From Streptomyces sp. NBC_01276 (lineage in GTDB: Bacteria > Actinomycetota > Actinomycetes > Streptomycetales > Streptomycetaceae): a stretch of 64,000 bases of DNA. Shown here piece by piece: positions 52,304-62,204 of the stretch. Numbering within the stretch: position 1 is the first letter of the stretch; the number at the start of each line of letters is the position of its first letter. Location: the NCBI RefSeq assembly GCF_041435355.1, contig NZ_CP108442.1:7872501-7936500 (forward strand), written 5' to 3'. The notes beneath the pieces were generated by a model. The model did no database searches. It saw only the letters and a list, made by a program, of their open reading frames with translations, and was not told the DNA's origin. A program made the translations under genes and the position numbers.

Positions 52304-54346
52304 TCAGAAGGTGAGCTTGAAGTCGGTGATGGTGCCGACGTCGGCGGCGCCCTTGTCCTGGACCTTCAGCTTCCAGGTGCCGTTGGCCGCGACGGCCGAG
52401 GCGTTCACCGTGAACGTCTTGTCGAGGTTCGCCGTGGAGTCCGAAGAGGAGTTCTGCAGGCGGTACGAGGTCCCGTTCGGCGCCACGAGGTCGATCTGGA
52501 GGTCACCGACGTAGGTGTGGGTGATCTTCACGCCGACCTTGAGGGCGCTCGGCGCGTTGCCGGTGACGCCGGTGACGTTGACCGAGGAGGTGACCGCGGG
52601 GCCCGGGGAGTCCGGGATGGCGACCCGGGCGGTGCTCTCGAAGACGTTGCCCGGGGTGGTGGTGCCACCGCCCGAACGGGCGCCCACGTTGACGGCGGCC
52701 CACGCGTCGGTGACGTTCTTGACCTCGGCGCTGCCGGCGCCGTACAGCTCGGTCGCCGCGGCGATCGTGCCTTCACGGGCACCCGCGTAGTCCGTGCTGG
52801 AGTTGAACTTGGTGGTGAGGGCCTTGTACCAGATCAGCTGCGCCTTGTCCCGGCCGATGCCGGTGACGGGCAGGCCGTCCGAGGTCGGCGAGTTGTAGCT
52901 GACGCCGTTGACCGTCTTGGCGCCGGAGCCCTCGGAGGCCAGGTAGAACCAGTGGTTCGCCGGGCCCGAGGAGTAGTGGACGTCGAGGTTGCCGACGCCG
53001 GAGTACCAGCTGTCCGCGGACCCGCCGTCCTTGCTCGGCTTGTCCATGTAGCGCAGCGGGGTGCCGTCGCCGTTGATGTTGATCTGCTCGCCGATGAGGT
53101 AGTTGCCCGGCGCGCTGGTGTTGTTGGCGTAGAACTCGACGGAGGTGCCCATGATGTCGGAGGTCGCCTCGTTCAGGCCACCCGACTCGTCGCTGTAGTT
53201 GAGACCGGCGGTGGCGGAGGTGACGCCGTGCGTCATCTCGTGACCGGCGACGTCGAGCGAGGTCAGCGGGTCGTTGTTGCCCGTTCCGTCGCCGTAGGTC
53301 ATGCAGAAGCAGCCGTCGTCCCAGAAGGCGTTGACGTAGGCGTTTCCGTAGTGGACCCGGGAGTAGGCGGCGACGCCGTCGCCGCGGATGCCGGAGCGGC
53401 CGAGGACGTTCTTGTAGAAGTCCCAGGTGACTCCGGCGCCGTAGGCGGCGTCGGCGCCCGCGGTGGCGGCGTTGGAGTTGGCCCCGTTGCCCCAGGTGTC
53501 GGTGGACTGGCTGAAGAGCGATCCCGTGCCGGACGTACCGTGGTTCAGGTTGTACGTCTTGTGGCTGCCGCGGCCCGTGTCGTTCAGCGTGAAGTTCGAA
53601 CCGGACTTCGAGGTGCCGAGGGTGACCTGGCCGCTGTAGTGGGTGTTGCCGACACCGGTCTCGATGCCCTGCCACTGGTGGAGCTTGGCACCGGTCTTGG
53701 CATCGGTGATGACGTGGAGCTGGTTGGGGGTGCCGTCGTCCTGGAGGCCGCCGATGACGGTCTCGTAGGCGAGGGTCGGCACGCCCTTGGCCATCCACAC
53801 GACCTTGCGGGGCGCGACGTCGGCCTTGGCGGCCTTGGAGCCGACCGCCTTCGCGGCGTCGAGGGCCTGCGTGGAGGCGGCCGCCGGAGCGTCGGCCGGG
53901 GCGGAGGTGGAGACGCCGGCCAGCTGGGCGGTGGACGCCTTGCTGACGCTCTGCGTCGTGTTGGCCGCCGAGCGGTTGACGACCAGGTCGCCGCCGAGGA
54001 CCGGGAGTCCCTCGTACGTGCGCTCGTACCGGGTGTGGGTGGTACCGTCCTGATCCTTGACCACATCGTGGACGAGGAGTTTCTCCTGGGAGGTGAGGCC
54101 GAGCTCCTTGGCCGTGGCGGCCGTGGTGCTCTGCGCCTTGGCTATGAGCTCGGCGCGCTGGGACGGGGTGAGCTGAGCGGGCAGCGCGCCCGGGTTGCGC
54201 ACCGGCTGGCCCTTGGGGGCGGCGGTGTTCGCGGAACCCTCGGGCTGCGCGCTGGCGCTGCCTGCCTGGACACCTACGGTGAGCAGGGCGGCCGCGGCGA
54301 GCAGGGCACCGGTGGCGGTGGCATTGCGGCGATGCGTGGACTTCAC
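52304..54346 (-). CDS. Secreted M4 thermolysin-like metalloprotease with P-domain
   Basis: 680 aa from a GTG. Signal peptide to about 33 (SASA), FTP and PepSY-type propeptide to about 225, then the M4 catalytic domain with His369-Glu-x-x-His373 (HEMTH) and third ligand Glu393 in GGLNEATSD; the substrate-binding NHWFYLASEG follows. A proprotein-convertase P-domain occupies about 560-680, which is typical of Streptomyces neutral proteases and aids folding or matrix binding. Divergent from an S53 peptidase. Confidence 0.95.
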   Translation of the reverse strand: MKSTHRRNATATGALLAAAALLTVGVQAGSASAQPEGSANTAAPKGQPVRNPGALPAQLTPSQRAELIAKAQSTTAATAKELGLTSQEKLLVHDVVKDQDGTTHTRYERTYEGLPVLGGDLVVNRSAANTTQSVSKASTAQLAGVSTSAPADAPAAASTQALDAAKAVGSKAAKADVAPRKVVWMAKGVPTLAYETVIGGLQDDGTPNQLHVITDAKTGAKLHQWQGIETGVGNTHYSGQVTLGTSKSGSNFTLNDTGRGSHKTYNLNHGTSGTGSLFSQSTDTWGNGANSNAATAGADAAYGAGVTWDFYKNVLGRSGIRGDGVAAYSRVHYGNAYVNAFWDDGCFCMTYGDGTGNNDPLTSLDVAGHEMTHGVTSATAGLNYSDESGGLNEATSDIMGTSVEFYANNTSAPGNYLIGEQININGDGTPLRYMDKPSKDGGSADSWYSGVGNLDVHYSSGPANHWFYLASEGSGAKTVNGVSYNSPTSDGLPVTGIGRDKAQLIWYKALTTKFNSSTDYAGAREGTIAAATELYGAGSAEVKNVTDAWAAVNVGARSGGGTTTPGNVFESTARVAIPDSPGPAVTSSVNVTGVTGNAPSALKVGVKITHTYVGDLQIDLVAPNGTSYRLQNSSSDSTANLDKTFTVNASAVAANGTWKLKVQDKGAADVGTITDFKLTF

Positions 54347-54807
54347 GCTGACTCCTTCTGCGTGTGGGGGGTTACCGGGCGACCGGGATGGGGCCGTCCG
54401 GGCAGAGCGTGCGGAGCTGGTCCGTGCTGGGGATGTGGGAGAGAGTGCCAGCGATCGCGATCTTTGTCAGGGACGCGTCATGAATTGGCCGCATGGAGTC
54501 CGGATTTCGCTGTTCGGTGTTCGCTGACCGGACACATCGGGGTGGCGATCGGCCGGCTCGGGCACACCCGACAGGGCTGACCTGGGGCGGGACTTGCTCC
54601 GGCCGGGGGTGGATCCGCCGAGGGCTCGTACCCGTGGCCGGGACATGGCGGTGGCGGGAGCCGTGGCGGCGGCCGTGGGGCGGCGTACTGCGCATTCAGG
54701 TAAAGCGTTCGGCATCAAGCGTCAAACACCCTTGTCCTGCACATGACTTGCCGGGTGTGATCTCGGAAGCCGCTTTGCGCGGCGCCACCCCCCCCAGGGA
54801 GTCTGCA
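54347..54807. other. 461-bp divergent region shared by two proteases
   Basis: No gene. It carries both promoters and a GACGCGTC palindrome near 54470, but I could not fix -35/-10 elements. Confidence 0.55.
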
Positions 54808-56205
54808 ATGCATCCAGTTCGTCGTACGTTGCCGCGCGCTGCGGCCGCAACGGCCGCTGCCGCCGGTCTCGCACTCACCGCGATGGCCGCCGCCCCACCG
54901 ACCGGAACCGCCACCGCCTCCCCGCCGCACACCTCCGCGGTCCCGCGCACCGTGGCCCGTCCGGCCATCGCGGGACACCAGCTGATCCGCTCGGTGGGCA
55001 GCCCGCTCTCCACCGAGGAGTGCCGGACCAAGTGGAAGATCGCCTGCTACACCCCGCTGCAGTACCGCGCGGCGTACGACCTGAACCCGCTGTACAAGGC
55101 GGGCATCACCGGTAAGGGCCGCACGATCGTCATCGTGGACTCCTTCGGCTCGCCGACCGTCCAGCACGACCTGGACGTCTACAGCAAGCAGTTCGGGATA
55201 CCCAGCACCAAGGTCGAGGTGGTCAAGTGGGGCAACGTCCCCGCGTGGGACCCCAAGAACGCCGACATGCTGGGCTGGGCCGGCGAGACCGCCCTCGACG
55301 TGGAGATGGCGCACGCGATGGCGCCGGACGCGAAGATCGTCCTGGTCGAGACGGCGGTCGCGGAGACCGAGGGCACCACCGGCCTGCCGGAGATGATGGA
55401 TGCCGAGAAGTCCCTGATCGACCGCGGCATCGGCGATGTGATCACACAGAGCTTCGGCGCGACCGAGAACACCTTCCCCGGCTTCGACAAGGGTGACTTC
55501 TCCAGCATCAAGAACCTGCGCTACGCCTTCGAGGCCGCGGCGCGCAAGCACGTCACCGTGCTCGCCTCCTCCGGCGACGGCGGAGCCACCGACTACAACG
55601 CCGACGGCAGCGCCTACTACGACCACCCCGTCAACTCCTGGCCCTCCTCCGACCCGCTGGTGACCTCGATCGGCGGAACCCAGCTGCACCTGGACGACGC
55701 GGGCAAGCGGACCGCCCCCGAGAGCGTCTACAACGACAACGGCGCGGGCGGCGGAGGCCAGTCGCACGTGTTCAAGCGCCCGGCCTTCCAGAACGGCGTC
55801 AAGAACATCGTCGGCGCGCAGCGCGGCACCCCGGACATCTCGATGGCCGCCGCGGTCGACGGCGGCGCGTGGATCTACACCAGCTACGACCCGACCGCCA
55901 CCGGCTGGGACGTCTCCGGCGGCACCAGCGAGTCCAGCCCGCTGTTCTCCGGCATCGTGGCCCTGGCCGACCAGGCCGCGGGCAAGCGCCTGGGCAACAT
56001 CAACGAGGCGCTGTACCGCCTGTACGGGCGCTCCGCCTACGACCGTTCCACCGGCCTCGTCGACGTCAACGACGGTACGAACAACAGCTACCAGGGCGTC
56101 ACCGGCTACACCGCGGTGAACGGCTACGACATGGCCACCGGTGTCGGCACGCTGGACGCGGCCCGCTTCGTGCCCGCCCTCGCCCGCGAAGGACGGCGCG
56201 GCTGA
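54808..56205 (+). CDS. Secreted S53 (sedolisin-type) serine-carboxyl peptidase, short form
   Basis: 465 aa. Signal peptide, then catalytic Glu160 and Asp164 in GWAGETALDVEMAHA, oxyanion Asp257 in ASSGDGG, and nucleophile Ser374 in GGTSESSP. The calcium site lies at the C-terminus (NGYDMATGVGTLDA). The large activation prodomain of kumamolisin-type members is absent, only about 50 residues precede the catalytic core, so activation probably differs. AGGGAG ribosome site. Confidence 0.93.
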   Translation: MHPVRRTLPRAAAATAAAAGLALTAMAAAPPTGTATASPPHTSAVPRTVARPAIAGHQLIRSVGSPLSTEECRTKWKIACYTPLQYRAAYDLNPLYKAGITGKGRTIVIVDSFGSPTVQHDLDVYSKQFGIPSTKVEVVKWGNVPAWDPKNADMLGWAGETALDVEMAHAMAPDAKIVLVETAVAETEGTTGLPEMMDAEKSLIDRGIGDVITQSFGATENTFPGFDKGDFSSIKNLRYAFEAAARKHVTVLASSGDGGATDYNADGSAYYDHPVNSWPSSDPLVTSIGGTQLHLDDAGKRTAPESVYNDNGAGGGGQSHVFKRPAFQNGVKNIVGAQRGTPDISMAAAVDGGAWIYTSYDPTATGWDVSGGTSESSPLFSGIVALADQAAGKRLGNINEALYRLYGRSAYDRSTGLVDVNDGTNNSYQGVTGYTAVNGYDMATGVGTLDAARFVPALAREGRRG

Positions 56206-56529
56206 CGGTTCGCCGCCACAGTCCGGCACGGGTGCGCTGCCATGGCGGGCAGCGCACCCGTGCGTCCGCGCGGCGGCCGGTCCGGCAGCACGGCAGCACC
56301 TCGCGGGACGCCATGCCGTCCGGCGGTGGCGCCGACGCCTGCGGTCGCGGCGATCGTCGACCCCCAAGGCCCCACCGAGAAGGTCCACACGGCCGCCCCC
56401 TACGGCCCGACCGCCAACGCCGTCCTCCAGCCGGGCGCCGGCCGGCTGCCGAACGCTTGTGCACCCGCGACGGGTTGACCCTCCCCTTACGTCAGGCTTG
56501 AGGCTGTGACGGAACGAAAGGGCAGGTCC
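56206..56529. other. Intergenic region before the MerR gene
   Basis: 324 bp, no gene I can support. It ends with the MerR operator at 56475-56505. Confidence 0.5.
56475..56505 (+). promoter_or_regulatory. MerR-type promoter/operator
   Basis: TTGACC (56475-56480) and weak GAGGCT (56500-56505) with a 19-bp spacer; the spacer contains CCTCCCCTTACG, as in TipA-type operators. Long spacing fits MerR activation. Confidence 0.6.
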
Positions 56530-57378
56530 ATGGGCTACACCGTCGGTCAGGTCTCGGCCTTCGCCGGGGTCACCGTACGCACGCTCCACCACTACGACCG
56601 GACGGGGCTCCTGTCGCCCGGCGACCGGAGCCGGACCGGGTACCGTCGCTACGACGACGCCGACCTCGCGCGGCTCCAGCAGATCCTCTTCTACCGCGAA
56701 CTGGGCTTCGCCCTCGACGAGATCGCCGAGATCCTCGCCGACCCGCAGGCGAACGCACTGGACCACTTGCGGACGCGGCAGCAGCGGCTGGCCGAGGAGA
56801 TCGCCCGGCTTCAGCGGCTGGCAGAGGTGGCCGAGCGGGCGGTCGAGGTCCAGCAGACCGGGGTGTCCCTGACGCCCGAGGAGCGGTTCGAGGTCTTCGG
56901 CGAGATCGTCTTCGACCTCAGCTACGCCACCGAAGCGCAGCTGAAGTGGAGTGACTCCGACGGCCACCGGGAGGCGATGGCCCGTGCCGCGGCCCACACC
57001 AAGGAGGACTGGCGCCGGCTGATGGCCGAGGCCGCCGACTGGCGTGCGGAGCTGCTCGCCGCCTTCGACGACGGCGAACCGGCCGACGGCGAACGGGCGA
57101 TGGACGTCGCCGAGGCGCACCGGCTGCACGTGACCCGCTGGTTCACACCGTGCCCTCCCGACATGCACCGGCGCATCGCCGCCGACTTCGCCGCCGACCC
57201 GCGCGCCTTCGCCCTCGTGGTGCCGCCCTCTCAGCAGCGGCCGGGGCTGGCCGCCTACCTGCACGGGGCGGTCCACGCGAACGCCTCGCGCCGTAGCGGT
57301 GCCCTGCCCGCACCCACCACACCGCACGTGAGGAAGACGCATGAGGATCCTGATCGCCACGGCCGGCTCGCGCGGTGA
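56530..57378 (+). CDS. MerR-family regulator with TipAS antibiotic-recognition domain
   Basis: About 282 aa from the ATG at 56530. MerR HTH: VGQVSAFAGVTVRTLHHYDRTGLLSPGDRSRTGYRRYDDADLARL, in pieces, then a coiled coil (LRTRQQRLAEEIARLQRLAE). The C-terminal TipAS module shows WRRLMAEAADWRAELLAAFDDGEPADGERAMDVAEAHR, in segments, and WFTPCPPDMHRRIAADF. TipAS binds thiopeptide-like ligands. The gene overlaps the glycosyltransferase start by 38 bp, so both are co-expressed. Confidence 0.92.
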   Translation: MGYTVGQVSAFAGVTVRTLHHYDRTGLLSPGDRSRTGYRRYDDADLARLQQILFYRELGFALDEIAEILADPQANALDHLRTRQQRLAEEIARLQRLAEVAERAVEVQQTGVSLTPEERFEVFGEIVFDLSYATEAQLKWSDSDGHREAMARAAAHTKEDWRRLMAEAADWRAELLAAFDDGEPADGERAMDVAEAHRLHVTRWFTPCPPDMHRRIAADFAADPRAFALVVPPSQQRPGLAAYLHGAVHANASRRSGALPAPTTPHVRKTHEDPDRHGRLAR

Positions 57379-58552
57379 CGTCGCCCCCTACACCGGGCTG
57401 GGCGTCGCACTGCGCCGTGCCGGGCACGAGGTCGCGCTGGCCGCCACGGAGACCTTCGAGCCGATGGCAGCGGAAGTCGGACTGGAGTTCAGGCCCCTGC
57501 CGGCGGACCACCGTGCGCACGGGAGCGCCCGCGGCAAGCGCGAACTGCTGAGGGCTGCGGCCGCGTTCGTCACCGAACTGGGGGAGGGGTTCGCCGGCGC
57601 GGTGGACCGGGGAACGGACCTGCTCCTGCTGTCGGCCACCACGGCACCGCTCGGCTGGCACGTCGCGGAGGCCACCGGGATACCGAACATCGGCGTGTAC
57701 CTCCAGCCGACCACCCCGACGGGCGACTTTCCCCCGACGGTTACGGGGACCCGGTCGCTGGGCCGGTTGGGCAACCGCGCGGCCGGGCGATTCGCCCTGG
57801 GCATGGCCGACCGGGTCTTCGAGCCGGCGGTGGCCCGGCTGCGCGCCCGCCTGGAGCTGCCCCCACTGACCGCGGCACGCATGCGCCGACGCCGGGAGGA
57901 AGCCGGCTGGCCCGTGCTGCACGGCTTCAGCGAGGCACTGGTGCCGCGCCCGTCCGACTGGGCGGCCGGCCTGGCGGTGACCGGCCCCTGGTGGCCGTAC
58001 GTCGGCGGAGACCGGCGGCTGCCCGCGGAGCTGGAGGACTTCCTGGCGGCGGGGCCGCCGCCGGTGCTCGTCGGGTTCGGCAGCATGGCCGCCGGGCAGG
58101 GGGAGCGCCTCAGCGGTATCGCCGTACGCGCACTGCGGCGGGCGGGGCTGCGCGGCGTACTGCAGGCGGGCAGTGCCGGGCTGGCCGCCGAGGGGGAGGA
58201 CGTCCTGACCGTGGGTGACCTCCCGCACGCCCTGCTGTTCCCGCGACTGGCCGCCGTCGTCCACCACGCCGGGGCGGGCACGACGGCGGCGGCGCTGCGC
58301 GCCGGGGTGCCGTCGGTCACGGTGCCGGTGACCGCCGACCAGCCGTTCTGGGCCGGGAGACTCGCAGCGGTGGGCGCGGCCCCGGCCCCGATCCCGTTCC
58401 GCTCCCTGACCGCCGAGGGGCTCGGCGACGTGCTCGCGCGGGTGGTGCGGGAGCCTTCGTACGCGGAGGCCGCCGCGACCGTGGCGCGGCACATGGCGGC
58501 GGAGGACGGGTCGGGCGCCGTGGTGGCGGCCGTAGGACGGCTGGCCGGGTGA
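57341..58552 (+). CDS. GT1 glycosyltransferase (macrolide/UDP-sugar type)
   Basis: 403 aa, starts MRILIATAGSRGDVAPYTGLG. The sugar-donor motif is HHAGAGTTAAALRAGVPSVTVPVTADQPFWAGRL, given in segments, the signature of UGT/MGT family enzymes. The likely acceptor is a hydrophobic natural product; donor unknown. Its operon with a TipAS regulator suggests drug-inducible modification. Confidence 0.92.
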   Translation: MRILIATAGSRGDVAPYTGLGVALRRAGHEVALAATETFEPMAAEVGLEFRPLPADHRAHGSARGKRELLRAAAAFVTELGEGFAGAVDRGTDLLLLSATTAPLGWHVAEATGIPNIGVYLQPTTPTGDFPPTVTGTRSLGRLGNRAAGRFALGMADRVFEPAVARLRARLELPPLTAARMRRRREEAGWPVLHGFSEALVPRPSDWAAGLAVTGPWWPYVGGDRRLPAELEDFLAAGPPPVLVGFGSMAAGQGERLSGIAVRALRRAGLRGVLQAGSAGLAAEGEDVLTVGDLPHALLFPRLAAVVHHAGAGTTAAALRAGVPSVTVPVTADQPFWAGRLAAVGAAPAPIPFRSLTAEGLGDVLARVVREPSYAEAAATVARHMAAEDGSGAVVAAVGRLAG

Positions 58553-58869
58553 TCAGAGGCGCGTTACGGGCCCGGGTGGCGGCGCGTGGGGCCGCCGTCT
58601 AGGACGGGCCCTCGCCCTGCCCCGCTGCGCAGGTGCGGGCCCGGCCGCACGGTGGGCCGTGCGGGCGGTGGTCCACGGGGAGGGGTGCCGGACGGCACCG
58701 GCTTCCAGGACTCCGCCGTCCGGCCCATCAAGGACACCGGCCGCCGCGCCGAAGAGGATCAAGCGGAGTCGTCCCGCCATCGGGTTCCGGTGCGCCTCTG
58801 CGCCCCCCCCGCCGCTCGCCGACGGCGGTTCCGTACACCCCGGCCGCCGAGGCCCGGAGGAGATCCCGC
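58553..58869. other. Intergenic region 58553-58869
   Basis: 317 bp with no supported gene; GGAGGAGAT precedes the BNR gene start. Confidence 0.5.
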
Positions 58870-60342
58870 ATGCGCGTCTTCCTGCCCATGACCGCTGTCG
58901 CCACCGCCGCGATCCTGCTCACCACGGTCACCGGCGCGGCTCCCGCCGCAGCGGACCGGAACCCCGACGGCGCGCCCTTGACCAAGGTGTCCGACGGCGA
59001 CCCGTACGCGGACTGCACCATCGGCGCGAGGTCCCCCGACAGCGTGGTCTATCCGGGGACCGAGGTCGAGCCGTACCTGTCCGTCGATCCCCGCGACCCG
59101 AAGCGCGTGGTCACGGTGTTCCAACAGGACCGCTGGAACGACGGCGGCGCCCGTGGTCTGGCGGCCGCCTGGACCACGGACGGCCGCACCTTCCACCGGA
59201 GCACGCTGCCGTTCAGCCTCTGCGCCCCGGGCGGCGCGGACTTCGAACGGGCCACCGACCCCTGGGTGAGCACCGGACCGGACGGCACCGTCTACGCGGG
59301 CGGGGAGGGCGTCGACTTCACGAAGAGCACGCGCACCGGCCTCCTCGCCGCCACGTCCCGCGACGGCGGCCGCACCTGGCGGAACCTCACCACCACGCAC
59401 GTCGACGAAGAGCCGTTCTTCAACGACAAGCCCTCGATCACCGCCGACCCCATCCGCAAGGGCACCGCCTACCAGGTCTGGGACCGCCTCGACAACGACC
59501 CGCCCGGCCCGAGTTCCCTCGACGGACCGGGCTACATCTCCCTCACCCGCGACGGCGGCCGCACCTGGAGCCGGGCACGACGCTTCGTCGACACCAGCAG
59601 CGTGCCCAACACCCAGACCATCGGCCATCTGATCGTCGTCGACCGCCGCACCGGCGCCCTGTACGACTTCTTCGACCGGATCACCCTGGCCGACGACCTG
59701 ACCACCGTCGTCGAGGCCCACTACCAGATGGTCACCTCGACCGACGCCGGAGAGACCTGGAGCGCCCCGGTCACCGTGGCCCGGGACACCTCCGTACCGG
59801 AGGTCGACCCGAACGACCCCACCAAGGTGCTGCGCGCCGGGTCCACCCTGCCCAGCCCGGCCGTCGACCCGAAGACGGGCACGCTGTACATGGCCTACGA
59901 GGGCTCGGACTTCTCCGGCGGCGACTTCGACTCCGTCCAGCTGGTGCGCTCCACCGACGGCGGCCGCACCTGGGGGACCCCGGAGCTGATCAGCCCGGAG
60001 GGCGTGCCGGCCTTCTCCCCGTCGACCGCGGTCGACGAGCGGGGCACGGTCGCGCTCACCTACTTCGACCTGCGCTTCCTCAAGCCGGGCGACACCACCA
60101 CCCTGCCCACCGCCTACCAGTTGGCCACGCTGCCGCACGGAGAACCGGAGCTGCGGAGCGAACGACGGATCTCACGGGTCTTCGACTTGCTGCAGGCGCC
60201 GTTCAGCGGGGGCTACTTCATCGGCGACTACCAAGGCCTGGCGGCGGACGGGAAGGGAGTACGGGCGGTGCTCACCGAGACCCACTCCGACGCACCCCAG
60301 AACCGTACGGACGTGTACAGCGGCAGCTTCCGCACCTCGTGA
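58870..60342 (+). CDS. Secreted BNR/Asp-box exo-enzyme (sialidase-like propeller)
   Basis: 490 aa. Signal peptide to about AAAD. Four Asp-boxes: SRDGGRTW, TRDGGRTW, STDAGETW and STDGGRTW. This beta-propeller is shared by sialidases and exo-glycosidases, but no Arg triad typical of active sialidase is obvious to me. Likely extracellular glycan-active. Confidence 0.85.
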   Translation: MRVFLPMTAVATAAILLTTVTGAAPAAADRNPDGAPLTKVSDGDPYADCTIGARSPDSVVYPGTEVEPYLSVDPRDPKRVVTVFQQDRWNDGGARGLAAAWTTDGRTFHRSTLPFSLCAPGGADFERATDPWVSTGPDGTVYAGGEGVDFTKSTRTGLLAATSRDGGRTWRNLTTTHVDEEPFFNDKPSITADPIRKGTAYQVWDRLDNDPPGPSSLDGPGYISLTRDGGRTWSRARRFVDTSSVPNTQTIGHLIVVDRRTGALYDFFDRITLADDLTTVVEAHYQMVTSTDAGETWSAPVTVARDTSVPEVDPNDPTKVLRAGSTLPSPAVDPKTGTLYMAYEGSDFSGGDFDSVQLVRSTDGGRTWGTPELISPEGVPAFSPSTAVDERGTVALTYFDLRFLKPGDTTTLPTAYQLATLPHGEPELRSERRISRVFDLLQAPFSGGYFIGDYQGLAADGKGVRAVLTETHSDAPQNRTDVYSGSFRTS

Positions 60343-60452
60343 CCGCCCCGGCCGTGCGATTCACCGATCCGGCCGTACGGCGATACGGCGATGGTGCGGC
60401 AGTGTGACGCAGCTCTCCGGAAAAGGGTGACATCACGCTGTCGCGCACGGCC

Positions 60453-61406
60453 GTGAGCATGGGCGACATGATGATCACGGACGAGGACTGCCTCGCGGAG
60501 ACCCTGACGTTCAACGAGCGGTTCGAGGCCACCGCCGCGAGCCGACCGCAGCGCACGGGAACGCCGGACGCCGCCCTGCTGGCCGGCCTGCGGCGCAACC
60601 GGCTCGGCGGCGACACACCACCGGTGAGACTGGCGCACGGCCAGGACCGCATCGTCGGGGACGGGGTGAAGGTACGGGTTTTCAGGCCGGACCACGTCGA
60701 CGGCGTGTACCTCCACATCCACGGCGGCGGCTGGATGTTCGGTTCCTCGGACGGGCAGGACGAGAGGCTGTGGCGCCTCGCCGAGCGGGCACGGCTGGCC
60801 GTGGTGAGCGTGGAGTACCGCCTCGCACCCGAACACCCCTTCCCCGCCGGGCCCGACGACTGCGAAGCGGCGGCCCGGTGGCTGGTGAAGCACGCCCCGG
60901 CCGAGTTCGGCACCGAACGGCTGTTGATCGGAGGCGAATCGGCCGGTGCCCACCTCAGCGTGGTGACGCTGCTGCGCCTTCGCGACCGGCACGGCATCAC
61001 CGGCGCGTTCCGGGCGGCCCACCTGCTCTTCGGCCCCTACGACCTGTCGATGACACCGAGCCAGCGATCGTTCGGCTCCCGGCTGCTGCTGAGCAACACC
61101 GACACGCTGCGGTGGACCTACGAGCAGTGCACGCCGGGCATGGGGGCGGAGCAGCGCCGCGATCCCGAGGTCTCGCCGCTGTACGCCGACCTCGCCGGCC
61201 TGCCGCCGGCCCGTGTCGTCGTCGGCACCGAGGATCCGTTGCTGGACGACTCGGTGTTCCTGGCCGGGCGGTGGCGGGCGGCGGGCGCGCCCGCGCAACT
61301 CGAACTCGTCGCCGGTGCCATGCACGGCTTCACCCTGTTCCCGCTGACCGTCACCGAGCGGCAACTGGTGCGCGAGCAGGAGTTCCTGGCCTCCGCGGGA
61401 CGGTAG
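60453..61406 (+). CDS. HSL-family alpha/beta hydrolase (esterase)
   Basis: 317 aa. Oxyanion HGGGW, nucleophile GESAGAH, acid in VVVGTEDPLLDD and catalytic His in AGAMHGFTLF. GTG at 60453 and ATGs at 60459 and 60468 are possible starts. The WYL gene follows five bases downstream. Confidence 0.9.
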   Translation: MSMGDMMITDEDCLAETLTFNERFEATAASRPQRTGTPDAALLAGLRRNRLGGDTPPVRLAHGQDRIVGDGVKVRVFRPDHVDGVYLHIHGGGWMFGSSDGQDERLWRLAERARLAVVSVEYRLAPEHPFPAGPDDCEAAARWLVKHAPAEFGTERLLIGGESAGAHLSVVTLLRLRDRHGITGAFRAAHLLFGPYDLSMTPSQRSFGSRLLLSNTDTLRWTYEQCTPGMGAEQRRDPEVSPLYADLAGLPPARVVVGTEDPLLDDSVFLAGRWRAAGAPAQLELVAGAMHGFTLFPLTVTERQLVREQEFLASAGR

Positions 61407-61410
61407 CGTC

Positions 61411-62160
61411 GTGGGCATGAACCGTACGGTCCGGCTCTACGCCCTGGTGGAAGAACTGCGCGCGGTGGCGCCGCGGCCGATGACGGTCGCGGCGCTCGCC
61501 GCGCGGTGCGAGGTGAGCACGCGTACGGTGCAGCGTGACCTGCAGGCGTTGATGCAGACCGGTGTCCCGGTACGTACCACGACCGGGCGGGGCGGGGGCT
61601 GGTCCATCGACCGGGAGATGACCCTGCCGCCGATGCACTTCACCGCCGATGAAGCCTCGGCACTGGCCGTAGCCCTCGCCGCCGCGGATGCCTGCGCCCC
61701 GTACGCCGGTGCGGCCCGTACGGCAGCCCAGAAGATCGCGGCTTCGATGACCGGTCCCGCCTCGGCGGCGGCGCGACGACTCGCCGTACGGATCGTGGCG
61801 CAGCCCTCGCCGAGCGACTCCACGGTCCGCGCCGCGGTGGAACGGGCCCTCAGCACGAACACGGTCCTTCGGCTGACCTACACGGACGCGGCGGGCCGAG
61901 GAAGCGACCGTGAGGTGGAACCGGCCGGGCTGCTCACCGCCGACGGCCGCTGGTACCTCATCGCCTGGTGCCGCACACGACGGGCCGGCCGGGGCTTCCG
62001 GCTGGACCGCATCACGGCGGCGGCCCCCACCGCTGAGCCGGCCCAGCCCCACGACCTGGCCGAACTGCTGCGCGGCTCGGCCGCATCCGGCGCCGTGCGG
62101 CCCACCACACTGGCCCCGCTCGCACCCCACCTCGACCAACCGAAGCCACCACGCCGGTGA
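61411..62160 (+). CDS. WYL-domain transcriptional regulator
   Basis: 249 aa. N-terminal HTH_11 (RLYALVEELRAVAPRPMTVAALAARCEVSTRTVQRDLQAL in segments), WYL-type region with GGGWSIDREMTLPPMHFT and LLTADGRWYLIAWCRTRRAGRGFRLDRI. Likely regulates the upstream esterase. Confidence 0.9.
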   Translation: MGMNRTVRLYALVEELRAVAPRPMTVAALAARCEVSTRTVQRDLQALMQTGVPVRTTTGRGGGWSIDREMTLPPMHFTADEASALAVALAAADACAPYAGAARTAAQKIAASMTGPASAAARRLAVRIVAQPSPSDSTVRAAVERALSTNTVLRLTYTDAAGRGSDREVEPAGLLTADGRWYLIAWCRTRRAGRGFRLDRITAAAPTAEPAQPHDLAELLRGSAASGAVRPTTLAPLAPHLDQPKPPRR

Positions 62161-62204
62161 ACCCGTGAAGGAGCCGGGCTTGCGGATCCCCGCCACAGCG
62201 GGCG

